Below are positions 1 through 8,871 of a stretch of DNA of 64,000 nucleotides, piece by piece; position 1 is the stretch's first letter, and each line of letters starts with the position of its first letter. Location: contig CAVWLF010000019.1 of NCBI GenBank assembly GCA_963755815.1, positions 1 to 64,000 on the forward strand, in the 5' to 3' direction. The notes beneath the pieces are model-generated. The model ran no database searches. It was not told the origin of the DNA and worked only from the letters and a program-made list of their open reading frames with translations. The position numbers and the translations under genes were made by a program. The stretch comes from Palsa-506 sp963755815 (GTDB lineage Bacteria > Actinomycetota > Actinomycetes > Streptosporangiales > Streptosporangiaceae).

Positions 1-1008
1 ATTGGCAGGCGGGGAGCCATCCGGCACCGGCGGGGGGTCATCCGGCGCGAGATGGAACGCCACGCGGGCGGCGGGGATGCGTTCCTGCTCGCGAGCCAGC
101 AGGGCCAGTGCGCGCGCATCGGCGGCGGTGGGGTGTTTCAGGTCCACAGCACGTGGCCACAGCTGGGCATAGCGGACGGCGGCGACCTCGGCCGCATACA
201 CCAGCGCCTGGCCGACCAGGTAGAGCAGCGCGAATATGCCCGCCACGGTGGCGAAGCTGCCATAGACGGGTCCGGCCTTGGTCACCAGCCGGGCCAGCAA
301 CGGTGCCCCGAAGTTGAGCACCACCGTCACCACCACCGCGCCTAGGACGGCGCCCGGCCACAGCGCCCGGACCGGCGCAGGCCGCACCAGCAGCAGCCTG
401 GCGGCCAGCAACAACACCGCGAAGATGACCAGCGCCACCCCCAGCATCGCCGCCGCCCGCCGCACCCCGGGCTGGCCGGGTATCGCGGAGGCCACCACGG
501 TGAGTGCACCGACCATCAGGCCACCCAGCAGCAGCGTCGCCAGCATCACGAACACCCGGACATAGCGCGCGAGGAAACCGGCCCGAGCGCGGTACGGGAC
601 CGCGGCGACATGGTTCAGCGTCTGGTACACGGAGAAGACGATTCCGGTCCCGGAGAACAGCAAACCGATCAGGCCGAAAACGAGCGGAATTGCCGACGTC
701 GGCAGGGTGGCCAGCGAATGCTCGACCGTGGCTCGCAGCGCCTGCGGCACGACCGCAGTGATGAGCCGTTCCCGCAGGTCCGGACGACTGTCCAGCACAC
801 GCGACAGCACTGCTACCCCGAGAAGCAGCAGCGGGAAGAGGCTGAGGAACCCGTAGTAGGTGATGAGCGCGGCTTCCCGGCCGCCCTCATCATCGCCGTA
901 CTTCTTAACTACCGCGTAGGGGAACCCCAGCACGTCGTACCTTCGCTGCAGGCGGTCCGCCCAGGCGATGACCCGGTTTACCCAGGCAGTCAAGACCGTC
1001 AAGCTCAT
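1..1008 (-). CDS. YihY/BrkB-family inner-membrane protein, 3' end outside window
   Basis: The reverse strand reads open from an ATG at 1008 to the window edge: 336 codons, no stop, so the C-terminus is missing. The N-terminal part (AALITYYGFLSLFPLLLLG, about residues 47-65) is the signature of the YihY/virulence factor BrkB family, once called RNase BN. About six hydrophobic segments follow, then a hydrophilic Pro/Asp-rich tail. The family consists of integral membrane proteins of unclear biochemical role; the old ribonuclease assignment is not supported for it. It is divergent from the PAP2 gene, with only 77 bp between the two starts, so both promoters lie in that gap. Confidence 0.85.
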   Translation of the reverse strand, partial: MSLTVLTAWVNRVIAWADRLQRRYDVLGFPYAVVKKYGDDEGGREAALITYYGFLSLFPLLLLGVAVLSRVLDSRPDLRERLITAVVPQALRATVEHSLATLPTSAIPLVFGLIGLLFSGTGIVFSVYQTLNHVAAVPYRARAGFLARYVRVFVMLATLLLGGLMVGALTVVASAIPGQPGVRRAAAMLGVALVIFAVLLLAARLLLVRPAPVRALWPGAVLGAVVVTVVLNFGAPLLARLVTKAGPVYGSFATVAGIFALLYLVGQALVYAAEVAAVRYAQLWPRAVDLKHPTAADARALALLAREQERIPAARVAFHLAPDDPPPVPDGSPPAN

Positions 1009-1085
1009 AGCCCTAGCTTGCCCGGCACCGTCTTGTCAGGTCATCAAGCCCCCGACCTTTGGGACGGCCCGTTAGCCTCGCCACC

Positions 1086-1781
1086 ATGACCGGCCATAAC
1101 ACTCGCCCATCGTGGTGGTGGCCGAACCGTCCGGCCCGGATTCCAAGAGCCTGGGCCGCCGGGCTCTTGACGAGCCTGGGAGCAGCGCTGTTTGGTGTTT
1201 CAGCCGTCTTGCTCAAGGCAGGAGCGGTCCGCTGGGATGTGAGCCTGTTCCGGACTCTCAACCAGGTCCCGCCGGGCGTAGCGTCGGCGCTCACGCCGCT
1301 GTCACGGCTTTTCCTGCCGGCCAGCATCATCGCCGTCGTCGTGCTCATCATCGGCTACGTTGTGGCCAGGAACCGGAGCGTCCTGCCGCTGGCCGCCGGA
1401 GCCATCGCCGCCGGCACCTCATGGGCGCTGGCGCATGTGGCCAAGGCTCTAGCCGACCGCTCTCGGCCCTACGAGGTGATAGCCAGTGCGGTGCTGCGCC
1501 AGCACCCTGCGCACGGCACGAGTTTCCCTTCCTCCCACACCGCGGTGACCATGGCGGTGGTGATCGCGCTCATGCCGTTCCTGCCCCGGGCGCTGGCCGC
1601 GGTGGCAGTCGCATATGCCGTCCTGGTGGGCTGGTCCCGGGTGTATCTAGGCGTGCACTACCCACTTGACGTCCTGGCCGGAGCAGGAGTCGGCATAGCG
1701 GTGGGGGGTGCGGTCTTGCTGGTGCTCGGGGTCCTGCTCCGCCACGGGGGGCGGGCGGCAAACGGCCAGGACACCGCTTAG
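1086..1781 (+). CDS. PAP2-superfamily membrane phosphatase
   Basis: A membrane phosphatase of about 231 residues in the PAP2/undecaprenyl-diphosphatase-like superfamily. All three catalytic motifs are visible: KALADRSRP, the PSSHT motif with the catalytic histidine, and SRVYLGVHYPLDV with the second histidine and aspartate. Around them are five to six hydrophobic helices. The family removes phosphate from lipid phosphates or diphosphates at the membrane; whether the substrate here is undecaprenyl-PP, phosphatidic acid or another lipid cannot be read from sequence. ATG 1086 is chosen because it begins just before the first helix. An in-frame ATG at 1059 is possible; neither has a strong ribosome site. 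Confidence 0.88.
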   Translation: MTGHNTRPSWWWPNRPARIPRAWAAGLLTSLGAALFGVSAVLLKAGAVRWDVSLFRTLNQVPPGVASALTPLSRLFLPASIIAVVVLIIGYVVARNRSVLPLAAGAIAAGTSWALAHVAKALADRSRPYEVIASAVLRQHPAHGTSFPSSHTAVTMAVVIALMPFLPRALAAVAVAYAVLVGWSRVYLGVHYPLDVLAGAGVGIAVGGAVLLVLGVLLRHGGRAANGQDTA

Positions 1782-1830
1782 GCCCAGAACCGGCTTTGGC
1801 GGACCGCTACTTGACTGGGAGATTCCTGAC

Positions 1831-2217
1831 ATGACCAGTAAGTTCACCGAGCTTGCGATCGACTGTGCCGATCCCGGCGGCCTCGCCCGATTCTGGTGCT
1901 CGGTCCTTGACTACGAGGTGCAAGACGAAGACGACGGAATTGTCACCATTGGCTCGCCCATGGTGCCGGACGGCAAGAACCACCTTGCCCCAGTGCCACC
2001 GACGCTGACATTCGCGCACGTGCCCGAGGGCAAGACCGGCAAGAACCGGCTCCACCTCGACCTCAGCCCGGCCGACCGGGAGCAAGACGAAGAGGTCCGC
2101 CGCCTGCTCGACCTAGGTGCCCGGCACGCCGACGTAGGCCAGGGCGATGAGAGCTGGGTCGTACTTGCCGACCCAGAGGGGAACGAGTTCTGCGTCCTTG
2201 CGGGCCGCCGCCCCTGA
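1831..2217 (+). CDS. VOC-superfamily (glyoxalase-like) protein
   Basis: A 128-residue single-domain protein. The opening (FTELAIDCADPGGLARFWCS) and the end (WVVLADPEGNEFCVL) are the two paired edges of a vicinal-oxygen-chelate fold, and HLDLSPADR in the middle matches the Glyoxalase_6-like subgroup common in actinomycetes. Such proteins are often annotated as glyoxalase or bleomycin resistance, but no specific substrate can be assigned. ATG 1831 follows a purine-rich TGGGAGA about ten bases upstream. It lies 49 bp after the PAP2 gene on the same strand and could be co-transcribed. Confidence 0.8.
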   Translation: MTSKFTELAIDCADPGGLARFWCSVLDYEVQDEDDGIVTIGSPMVPDGKNHLAPVPPTLTFAHVPEGKTGKNRLHLDLSPADREQDEEVRRLLDLGARHADVGQGDESWVVLADPEGNEFCVLAGRRP

Positions 2218-2249
2218 TCGGAGGCCAGAAACCCAGTTCACCCTCGAAT

Positions 2250-2279
2250 GGGCGATTACGAAGAAGCGGCTGCGCGGCA
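2250..2279 (+). repeat. 30-bp perfect repeat, copy 1, in the leader of a 72-residue gene
   Basis: This 30-bp element starts GGGCGATTACGAAGAAGCGG and recurs without a mismatch at 16547-16576. Both copies lie 47-51 bp upstream of the GTG start of the two copies of a 72-residue protein gene. The flanking leader sequence has diverged and the reading-frame relation to the gene differs between the copies, so it is not simply the N-terminus of the protein. In this copy an ATG overlapping the element opens a 17-codon ORF ending at TAG 2301-2303, but that ORF is not preserved at the other copy. A regulatory or RNA role is inferred. Confidence 0.75.
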
Positions 2280-2326
2280 AACTAGGGGGAAACGCACGAG
2301 CTAGAGACCCGGGAGGCGGTGACCTG

Positions 2327-2545
2327 GTGCGGTCACATACATATGAGATCACCTTCCTGGGGCAGGCGGGAGACACGGTGCGCGCCGAGTTCGACGACTG
2401 TGAGGTCACCATAGGTCCGGGCACGACCACCCTGCGGGCCGAGCTGCCGGACCGGGGCGCCCTGTCCAGGCTGGTCGAGCGGATCAAGAACCTGGGACTT
2501 GACGTGATCGATGTCACCCTGCTGGCGGTGCCGCAGGGGCCATGA
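2327..2545 (+). CDS. Small duplicated protein of unknown function (72 aa), copy A
   Basis: The protein is 72 residues, with alternating beta-strand-like segments (SHTYEITFLGQAGDTVRAEF, then DDCEVTIGPGTTTLRAELPD) and an ending GLDVIDVTLL. GTG 2327 is preceded by GGGAGGCGG with good spacing, which decides the start over the longer open frame. A second copy at 16628-16846 has the same length and about 80% identity, including its ribosome site and a 30-bp leader element. The fold could be a small antiparallel beta sandwich or ferredoxin-like domain, but I recognise no named family. There are no membrane segments or signal peptide, so it is probably cytosolic. Confidence 0.72.
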   Translation: MRSHTYEITFLGQAGDTVRAEFDDCEVTIGPGTTTLRAELPDRGALSRLVERIKNLGLDVIDVTLLAVPQGP

Positions 2546-2642
2546 CCCGCTCAGCTAACCCAGCCCCGGGTGATGACGCGGACGCAGCCAGCAGGCACAC
2601 TTGGCCCTTGTTGACCAGGACAGCTGCCGAGATGTGGTGCTG

Positions 2643-4403
2643 ATGTTCAGACTGGCCCGCGGGCTCAGCCTTTCTTCCTACCGGCGCGAGTGGCTGGCCA
2701 AGGACGTCGTCGCCGGGATCGTGCTCAGCACGCTGCTGGTGCCGCAGGGCATGGCATACGCGGAGCTGGCGGGCCTGCCGCCGATCACCGGCCTGTACAC
2801 CTCCATCATGTGCCTGCTCGGCTACGCGGTGTTCGGCCCGTCCCGGATCCTGGTGCTGGGCCCGGACTCCTCGCTCGGGCCGATGATCGCCGCGACGATC
2901 CTGCCGCTGGCCGGCGCCGACGGCAACCCCGAGCGGGCCATCGCGCTGGCGTCGATGCTCGCGCTGATGGTCGGCGGGATCCTGGTCCTGGGCGCCGTGG
3001 CCAAGCTCGGCTTCATCGCCGATCTGATCTCCAAGCCGACGATGATCGGGTATATGAACGGCCTGGCCCTGACCATCCTGGTCGGGCAGTTGCCCAAGCT
3101 GTTCGGGTTCAAGGTCGACGCCGACGGCTTCCTCGGGGAAGTGACCGGGTTCGCCGAGGGCCTGGCCCACGGGAAGGCGGTCCCGGCCGCGGCCGCGGTC
3201 GGGATCGCCGGGCTCGTGCTGATACTGGTGCTGCAGCGGTGGCTGCCGAAGATCCCGGCCGTGCTGATCATGGTGGTGCTCGCGATCGTCTCCACGACGG
3301 TCTTCAGCCTGGCCAGCCACGGGGTCAGCCTGGTGGGCGTGCTGCCCAAGGGGTTCCCCCCACTGACCATTCCGGACATCCACGTGGCCGACCTCGCGCC
3401 GCTGCTCGGCGGGGCGCTGGGTATCGCCCTGGTATCGCTGGCCGACACGATCTCCACCGCGTCCGCGTTCGCCGCCCGCACCGGGCAGGAGATCGACGGC
3501 AACGGCGAGATGGCCGGTATCGGCGTGGCGAACCTGGCCGCGGGTTTGTTCCAGGGGTTCCCGGTTAGCACCAGCGGATCACGGACGGCGGTGGCTGAGC
3601 GGTCTGGCGCCAAGACCCAGCTCACCGGGGTCGTCGGAGCCGTGGTGATCATCGTGATGATCGTGCTGGTCCCCGGCTTGTTCCGGAACCTGCCGCAGCC
3701 CGCGCTGGCCGCCGTGGTGATCACCGCATCGCTGTCGCTGGCCGATATCCCCGGCACGGCGCGGCTGTGGCGGCAGCGCAAGGCCGAGTTCCTGGTGTCG
3801 ATCGTCGCGTTCGGTAGCGTGGTCCTGCTCGGGGTGCTGCCCGGGATCGCCATCGCGGTGGCGCTGTCGATCCTCAACGTCTTCCGCCGGGCCTGGTGGC
3901 CGTATGACACCGAGCTCGGCCGGGTCGAGGGCCTCGTGGGCTACCACGACGTGCATAGCTATCCGGAGGCGAAGCAGCTGCCCGGACTGGTGATCTACCG
4001 GTTCGACGGCCCGCTGTTCTTCGCCAATGCCAAGACCTTCCGCGACGAGATCCGGCGCATGGCCCGGGCCGACCCGCCGCCGAGGTGGATCATTGTCGCG
4101 GCCGAGCCGATCACCGACGTGGACACCACCGCCTCCGACATGCTCGAGGAACTCGACGAGGCGCTGAATGCCAACCACACCAGCCTGGTATTCGCCGAGC
4201 TCAAGGACCCGGTACGGCGCAAGATCGAACGCTACGGCCTGACCCGCACCATCGACCCGCGCCACTTCTACCCGACCATCGACGCGGCCACGGCCGCGTA
4301 CCGCCAGGAAACCGGCGCCGCCTGGGCGGCCGCCAGCACCGTCGACGGCCAGGCATCGCCGGCTGGCGACGACAAGGCCATCACCCGGGACGGAGAAGCC
4401 TGA
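2643..4403 (+). CDS. SulP-family anion transporter with C-terminal STAS domain
   Basis: About 586 residues. The N-terminal two thirds carry 10-14 hydrophobic helices with SulP hallmarks: VLSTLLVPQGMAYAELAGLP near the start, GLYTSIMCLLGYAVFGPSR, and GFPVSTSGSRTAVAERSGAK. A STAS domain follows at about residues 430-560 (LVIYRFDGPLFFANAKTF, then DVDTTASDMLEELDEAL). SulP proteins move sulfate, bicarbonate or other inorganic anions or dicarboxylates; the substrate is not predictable here. ATG 2643 starts just before the conserved first helix; TTG 2601 would add 14 residues and neither has a clear ribosome site. The stop overlaps the next start as TGATG, so translation of the permease is probably coupled to it. 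Confidence 0.92.
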   Translation: MFRLARGLSLSSYRREWLAKDVVAGIVLSTLLVPQGMAYAELAGLPPITGLYTSIMCLLGYAVFGPSRILVLGPDSSLGPMIAATILPLAGADGNPERAIALASMLALMVGGILVLGAVAKLGFIADLISKPTMIGYMNGLALTILVGQLPKLFGFKVDADGFLGEVTGFAEGLAHGKAVPAAAAVGIAGLVLILVLQRWLPKIPAVLIMVVLAIVSTTVFSLASHGVSLVGVLPKGFPPLTIPDIHVADLAPLLGGALGIALVSLADTISTASAFAARTGQEIDGNGEMAGIGVANLAAGLFQGFPVSTSGSRTAVAERSGAKTQLTGVVGAVVIIVMIVLVPGLFRNLPQPALAAVVITASLSLADIPGTARLWRQRKAEFLVSIVAFGSVVLLGVLPGIAIAVALSILNVFRRAWWPYDTELGRVEGLVGYHDVHSYPEAKQLPGLVIYRFDGPLFFANAKTFRDEIRRMARADPPPRWIIVAAEPITDVDTTASDMLEELDEALNANHTSLVFAELKDPVRRKIERYGLTRTIDPRHFYPTIDAATAAYRQETGAAWAAASTVDGQASPAGDDKAITRDGEA

Positions 4404-5893
4404 TGACAGGCGAGCCCGAGACCCGCGAGCTCGCCCACGGCGTTATCGGAGCCGCGCGAGTGACCGCGTTCGGCGTGAGCAACGTGGCCCCGGCCGGAGC
4501 GGTGGTAGGCGGACTGATAATCGTGGTGGCATACGCCGGGTTCGCGGCTCCGCTGGTCGTCCTCATCGCCCTGGTGGCGTCCTTGTGCTGCGCGGTCAGC
4601 ATCGCGGAATTTGCCCGCAGGCTGCCGTCAGCCGGCTCGCTGTACACCTACAACAGCCACGGGCTGGGCGAGACCGCGGGTTTCCTGACCGGCTGGATGA
4701 TGGTCTTCGCGTACGCGCTGTACGTACCCGCCGGCATTGCGCTGACCAGCGCGTACGCATCGCAGCTGGCGGCCGACACGCTGCATGTCAGCATCGGCGG
4801 CTGGGTGCTGTTCGTGATCATCCTGGCCGCCGTGTGCAGCGTGGCCTACCTAGGCATCGGCACCTCGTCGTGGGTCGATCTGGCCCTGGTCGCCGGGGAA
4901 GTGGCCGTGATCGCGGCGCTGGCCATCACCATCCTGGTCAGAGTCGGGCCCGCGCACTACTCGGCCGCGGTGCTGTGGCCGGCGTCGTCGCCGCACGGTC
5001 AGCTCACCGACATCACCAACGCGATGATCTACGGCATCACCGCGTTCGCCGGCTTCGAGACCGCGGCCGCGCTCGGCGAAGAAGCCAGGAACGCGCGCCG
5101 CTCCATCCCCGCCAGCACGATTGGCATCGTGATCGTGACGGGCGTTTTCTACCTACTGGTCGTCTTCGCCGAGACGTCCGGCCTGGGACGGCACGGCATC
5201 CTCGGCCTCACCCAGCAGCCCAACCCGCTGGGGTATCTCACGAGCCGGTACTGGTCCCCGTCGGCGCTTTCTGTCATCGACCTCGTGGTCGTGCTCACCG
5301 GCCTTGGTTTCGTCACCGCGGCGGTCAACGCCCTTATCCGGATCCTTTTCGCCATGGGACGCGAAAGGGTTCTCCCGCAGTCGCTTTCCCGCCTTTCCCG
5401 CCGCCATACCCCGGTCGTGGCCATCGGCTGCGTCGCCGCGTTCGCGCTTATGCTCGGGCTGCCGTTGACCTATGCCTACGGCGGCGCGCGCACATTCGCG
5501 TATCTCGCCGGGAGCGCCGGGCTTTCGGTGGTGCTCATCTACCTCGCGGTGAACGTCTCGGCCATCCGCGCATTCCGCACCGGGTTCCGCGATGATTTCC
5601 GGTTCTGTCGCCATCTGCTCATACCGGCGACGGCCGTCGTTTTCCTGTTATTTCCCCTCTGGGGGATTCTCCACCCGCACGGCCGGACCCTGATGGACCT
5701 GCTGCCGTTCGTGGCGCTGGGATGGCTCGGCCTTGGCGTTATCGCCGCCAGCGCCCTGCGGGCCCGGCGGCCGGCCATCTTCGCAGCGCTGGGCCCCGTT
5801 TCCTCGCCGGCTGGCAATGACCTGCAGGTGCCGACCGGCGCTACACCGCCAGGCACTCGCCAGGGACCGGCCGAATCACCCGCGAAAGGGTGA
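4403..5893 (+). CDS. APC-superfamily amino acid permease
   Basis: A 496-residue polytopic protein with about 12 hydrophobic segments. The first (residues 10-45, with FGVSNVAPAGAVVGGLIIVV) and the SAGSLYTYNSHGLGETAGFL stretch are typical of the amino acid-polyamine-organocation superfamily, as is GFETAAALGEEARNARRSIP in the middle. It is a likely secondary uptake system for an amino acid or amine in the cytoplasmic membrane; no substrate is indicated. The ATG overlaps the stop of the SulP gene by one base. The SulP-APC pairing is suggestive of one transcript but not of a known joint function. Confidence 0.9.
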   Translation: MTGEPETRELAHGVIGAARVTAFGVSNVAPAGAVVGGLIIVVAYAGFAAPLVVLIALVASLCCAVSIAEFARRLPSAGSLYTYNSHGLGETAGFLTGWMMVFAYALYVPAGIALTSAYASQLAADTLHVSIGGWVLFVIILAAVCSVAYLGIGTSSWVDLALVAGEVAVIAALAITILVRVGPAHYSAAVLWPASSPHGQLTDITNAMIYGITAFAGFETAAALGEEARNARRSIPASTIGIVIVTGVFYLLVVFAETSGLGRHGILGLTQQPNPLGYLTSRYWSPSALSVIDLVVVLTGLGFVTAAVNALIRILFAMGRERVLPQSLSRLSRRHTPVVAIGCVAAFALMLGLPLTYAYGGARTFAYLAGSAGLSVVLIYLAVNVSAIRAFRTGFRDDFRFCRHLLIPATAVVFLLFPLWGILHPHGRTLMDLLPFVALGWLGLGVIAASALRARRPAIFAALGPVSSPAGNDLQVPTGATPPGTRQGPAESPAKG

Positions 5894-5960
5894 CGACATC
5901 TCACGGCGGCCCGAAAGACTGGAGTCACGAATTCCGGCGATTCAGACTTGGGAGGACGAG

Positions 5961-6380
5961 ATGACGTCGGCGACAGTGAGGCGCGCCAAGGGCGCGGGCC
6001 AGGGTGAAGGCTACGGGATGATTATCTTCGCCGTGGTGCTGCTGGTGACGGTCGGCTGCTTTAACCTGATCGACGGCATCGCCGCGGTCGCTAATTCACA
6101 CATATTCACCGCCCACGCGACCTACGTGATCGGCAACCTGCGCGCCTGGGGCTGGATCATCCTCATCCTCGGCGCGCTGCAGATCCTCGCCGCACTCGGG
6201 ATACTGGCCGGCAACCAGTTCGCCCGCTGGCTCGCGGTGGCCCTGGTCAGCCTCAACGCCCTCGGCCAGATGTTCTTCCTCCCGGCCTACCCATTCTGGT
6301 CGCTGATGATCATCGCCGTGGACGTGGTGGCCCTGTGGGGACTGTGCACCTACGGAAGCCGCGAGAACCTGGCCGCCTAG
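5961..6380 (+). CDS. DUF7144-like small membrane protein
   Basis: 139 residues with a short basic N-terminus and four hydrophobic helices, in the order GMIIFAVVLLVTVGCFNLID, WIILILGALQILAALGIL, ARWLAVALVSLNALGQMFFL and SLMIIAVDVVALWGLC. This layout and the FNLIDGIAAV motif match the actinobacterial DUF7144 family of four-helix membrane proteins, whose function is not established. GGGAGGACGAG immediately upstream of ATG 5961 fixes the start. It follows the APC permease by 67 bp on the same strand. Family members often lie near stress-related genes, which fits the PPK2 and lipid kinase genes downstream, but this is only a contextual hint. Confidence 0.78.
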   Translation: MTSATVRRAKGAGQGEGYGMIIFAVVLLVTVGCFNLIDGIAAVANSHIFTAHATYVIGNLRAWGWIILILGALQILAALGILAGNQFARWLAVALVSLNALGQMFFLPAYPFWSLMIIAVDVVALWGLCTYGSRENLAA

Positions 6381-6629
6381 ACGCGGCAGCGCGGTATACC
6401 AACCGGCGATCAGCCCGGAACGCCCGGCGCTCCGGGACGCGCCGGAGAACAGCACCGGGGCGAGCGCGCTGCGCCGCAAGCTGGACGATCTGACGGGGCC
6501 GCACATTCACCCGGTCACGGGTGAGGCACCAGAGCCGCCGGTTCGCCATGATGTCAGAATGAACAGGTCGCTAAGCTCCTACCGGCTGCCTTACCCGACT
6601 AGCGGGCTACGGCTCGAGGGCGGCGTCTC

Positions 6630-7997
6630 ATGATGACGTCAGCCGGGCCGGGCGGGCCGCCGGACACACGCTCACAACGCTGGCTGGCGCGCCTCAGTTT
6701 CGTGCTCGCAGGCCTGGCGATCGTGGTCCTGGTGGTCTTTGCCGACCTGAAGAGCCTGGCCATGCTGGCCGTGGCCGTGGCCGCCGCTGTCGTGAGCCTG
6801 GCTGCCGCCTACCTCTTCCTCGCCCGCCGGGGGGTATGGCGCTGGCTGGCGCTCGGCGTCTTCGTCCTGGTGCCGATCGCCGTGATCGTCGTCTACGCCT
6901 TCCACCATCTGCTGTGGGTAGCCATCGTGTCGGCGGCGGCCTGGCTGCTCGCGAGCTTGACCGCACGCCAGGCCCTGACCATGGACCAGCCGGACTGGCG
7001 CATGCCCGAGCGCCCGGCCCAGCCACCTGCCCGGCGCCCGTACCTGATCATGAACCCGAAGTCCGGCGGCGGGAAGGTCGGGAAGTTCGACCTGCAACGC
7101 AAGGCCGAAGCCCTCGGCGCCGAGGTGTTCCTGCTGGGCGGACCCGAGCACGTCGACGTCGCAGGCGTGGCCCGCCAGGCCGTTGACAAAGGCGCCGATC
7201 TGCTCGGCGTGGCCGGCGGTGACGGCACGCAGGCGCTGGTGGCCGGCATCGCCGCCGAGCACGGCATCCCGTTCGTGGTGATCAGCGCTGGCACCCGTAA
7301 CCATTTCGCCCTCGACCTGGGCTTGGATCGCGAGGACCCATCAGCCTGCCTGAACGCGCTGTCCGATGGCGTCGAGTTGCGGGTCGACCTCGGGGTGATC
7401 AACGGCCAGACCTTCGTCAACAACGCGTCTTTCGGCGCCTACGCCGAGGTGGTCGAGACTCCGGCCTACCGCGACGACAAGCTGAATACGACGCTGAACA
7501 CGCTCCCCGACCTCCTGCAAGGCCACCGCGGAGCACGCCTGCACGTACGGGCGGACGGCACGCAGATCGAGGCGCCGCAGGCGCTGCTGGTGGCCAACAA
7601 TCCGTACGGAACCGGGGACCTGGCCGGCCTGGGCCGCCGCGCGCGGCTGGATCGCGGCATCCTTGGCGTGGTCGGCGTCACGGTGGATAGCGCCCGGCAG
7701 GCCGCCGGTCTCGTCCGCGGCAGGCAAGCTACCGGCTTGAAGGTGCTGACCGCCGAGCAGATCGAGATCACCGCCGGCGAGCAGCAGATCCCGGTCGGCG
7801 TCGACGGCGAGTCGATACTGATGTCGACGCCGGTGACCTGCACCATCTCCGCCGGCGCGCTCCGCATCTGGGTGCCACGTGATCGCCCGGGCATCCCCCG
7901 GCCCAAATCCCCGGTGAACTGGGCCAGGCTGCGGCATCTCGCAGGCCCGGCCCGACCGCAGGCACACCCATCCAGGCACCGCATTAATCAGAGGTAG
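6630..7997 (+). CDS. Diacylglycerol kinase-family lipid kinase with N-terminal membrane region
   Basis: 455 residues. Residues 20-115 hold three to four hydrophobic helices; the remainder is a DAGK/sphingosine-kinase-type catalytic domain. Landmarks are LIMNPKSGGGK (about 138-148, nucleotide loop), AGGDGTQALVAGIA (the GGDGT motif), ISAGTRNHFALDLGL and the C-terminal lobe ending ITAGEQQIPVGVDGESI. The family phosphorylates diacylglycerol or related lipids with ATP at the membrane face. The built-in membrane domain is uncommon for bacterial soluble DgkB/YegS-type enzymes and suggests permanent membrane anchoring. Two adjacent ATGs (6630, 6633) are possible. The PPK2 gene starts five bases after the stop, so they are probably one operon. 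Confidence 0.88.
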   Translation: MMTSAGPGGPPDTRSQRWLARLSFVLAGLAIVVLVVFADLKSLAMLAVAVAAAVVSLAAAYLFLARRGVWRWLALGVFVLVPIAVIVVYAFHHLLWVAIVSAAAWLLASLTARQALTMDQPDWRMPERPAQPPARRPYLIMNPKSGGGKVGKFDLQRKAEALGAEVFLLGGPEHVDVAGVARQAVDKGADLLGVAGGDGTQALVAGIAAEHGIPFVVISAGTRNHFALDLGLDREDPSACLNALSDGVELRVDLGVINGQTFVNNASFGAYAEVVETPAYRDDKLNTTLNTLPDLLQGHRGARLHVRADGTQIEAPQALLVANNPYGTGDLAGLGRRARLDRGILGVVGVTVDSARQAAGLVRGRQATGLKVLTAEQIEITAGEQQIPVGVDGESILMSTPVTCTISAGALRIWVPRDRPGIPRPKSPVNWARLRHLAGPARPQAHPSRHRINQR

Positions 7998-8001
7998 CGA
8001 T

Positions 8002-8871
8002 ATGGCCAAGAAGAAGAAGCACCGGCATAACCAGGATGACGCAAAAGCGCGGGCGTCATCGCCTGCTGCTGTGGAGGAGGCCGAAACCGGGCCGCCCCCG
8101 AAGATGAAGCGCAAGGAATACGAACGCCAGATGAGGATCCTGCACGGTGAGCTGGTGGCCATGCAGGAGTGGGTCAAGGACTCAGGAGCCAAGATCTGCA
8201 TCGTGTTCGAGGGCCGGGACACCGCCGGGAAGGGCGGCACGATCAAGCGGATCACCGAACGGGTCAGCCCGCGCGTGTTCCGGGTGGTGGCGCTGCCCGC
8301 CCCGACCGAGCGGGAGAAGTCGCAGATGTACATCCAGCGGTACCTCCCGCACTTCCCGGCCGCCGGGGAGGTCGTGATCTTCGACCGGTCCTGGTACAAC
8401 CGGGCAGGCGTCGAGCGCGTGATGGGTTTCTGCACGCCGGAGGAGACCGACCGGTTCCTGGGCCTGGTGCCGGGGGTCGAGAAGGCCATGGCCGATGACG
8501 GGATCCTGCTGCTGAAGTACTGGCTCGAGGTCAGCCCCGACGAGCAGACCCGGCGGCTGAAAAGCCGCATGCACGACCCGCGGAAGATCTGGAAGCTGTC
8601 CCCCATGGACCTGAAGTCCTACAGCCGCTGGTATGACTACTCCCGGGCCAGGGACGCGATGTTCGCCGCGACCGATACCGCGCAGGGGCCCTGGTATATC
8701 GCGGACGCCGACGACAAGAAGCGCGCCCGGCTCAACATCATCAGCCACCTGCTCAGCCAGGTCCCCTACAAGCCGCTCGCCCCCCGGGACATCAAGCTGC
8801 CCAGACGGCAGCCTCCCGGCGGCTACCAGCAGCCGGACCTGCCATTGCGGCACATCCCGACACCGTTCTAG
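8002..8871 (+). CDS. ppk2: Polyphosphate kinase 2
   Basis: 289 residues with a Lys-rich N-terminus. Walker A is FEGRDTAGKGG (residues 69-79) and Walker B with the lid region is VVIFDRSWYNRAGVERVMGF (125-144). HDPRKIWKLSPMDLKSYSRW near residue 195 is diagnostic for PPK2. The enzyme transfers phosphate between inorganic polyphosphate and nucleotides, in class I enzymes mainly polyP with ADP or GDP to give ATP or GTP. The single-domain length fits class I or III, and the class cannot be fixed by eye. It is cytosolic. It sits directly behind the lipid kinase, a nucleotide-consuming partner, and probably shares its message. Confidence 0.93.
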   Translation: MAKKKKHRHNQDDAKARASSPAAVEEAETGPPPKMKRKEYERQMRILHGELVAMQEWVKDSGAKICIVFEGRDTAGKGGTIKRITERVSPRVFRVVALPAPTEREKSQMYIQRYLPHFPAAGEVVIFDRSWYNRAGVERVMGFCTPEETDRFLGLVPGVEKAMADDGILLLKYWLEVSPDEQTRRLKSRMHDPRKIWKLSPMDLKSYSRWYDYSRARDAMFAATDTAQGPWYIADADDKKRARLNIISHLLSQVPYKPLAPRDIKLPRRQPPGGYQQPDLPLRHIPTPF

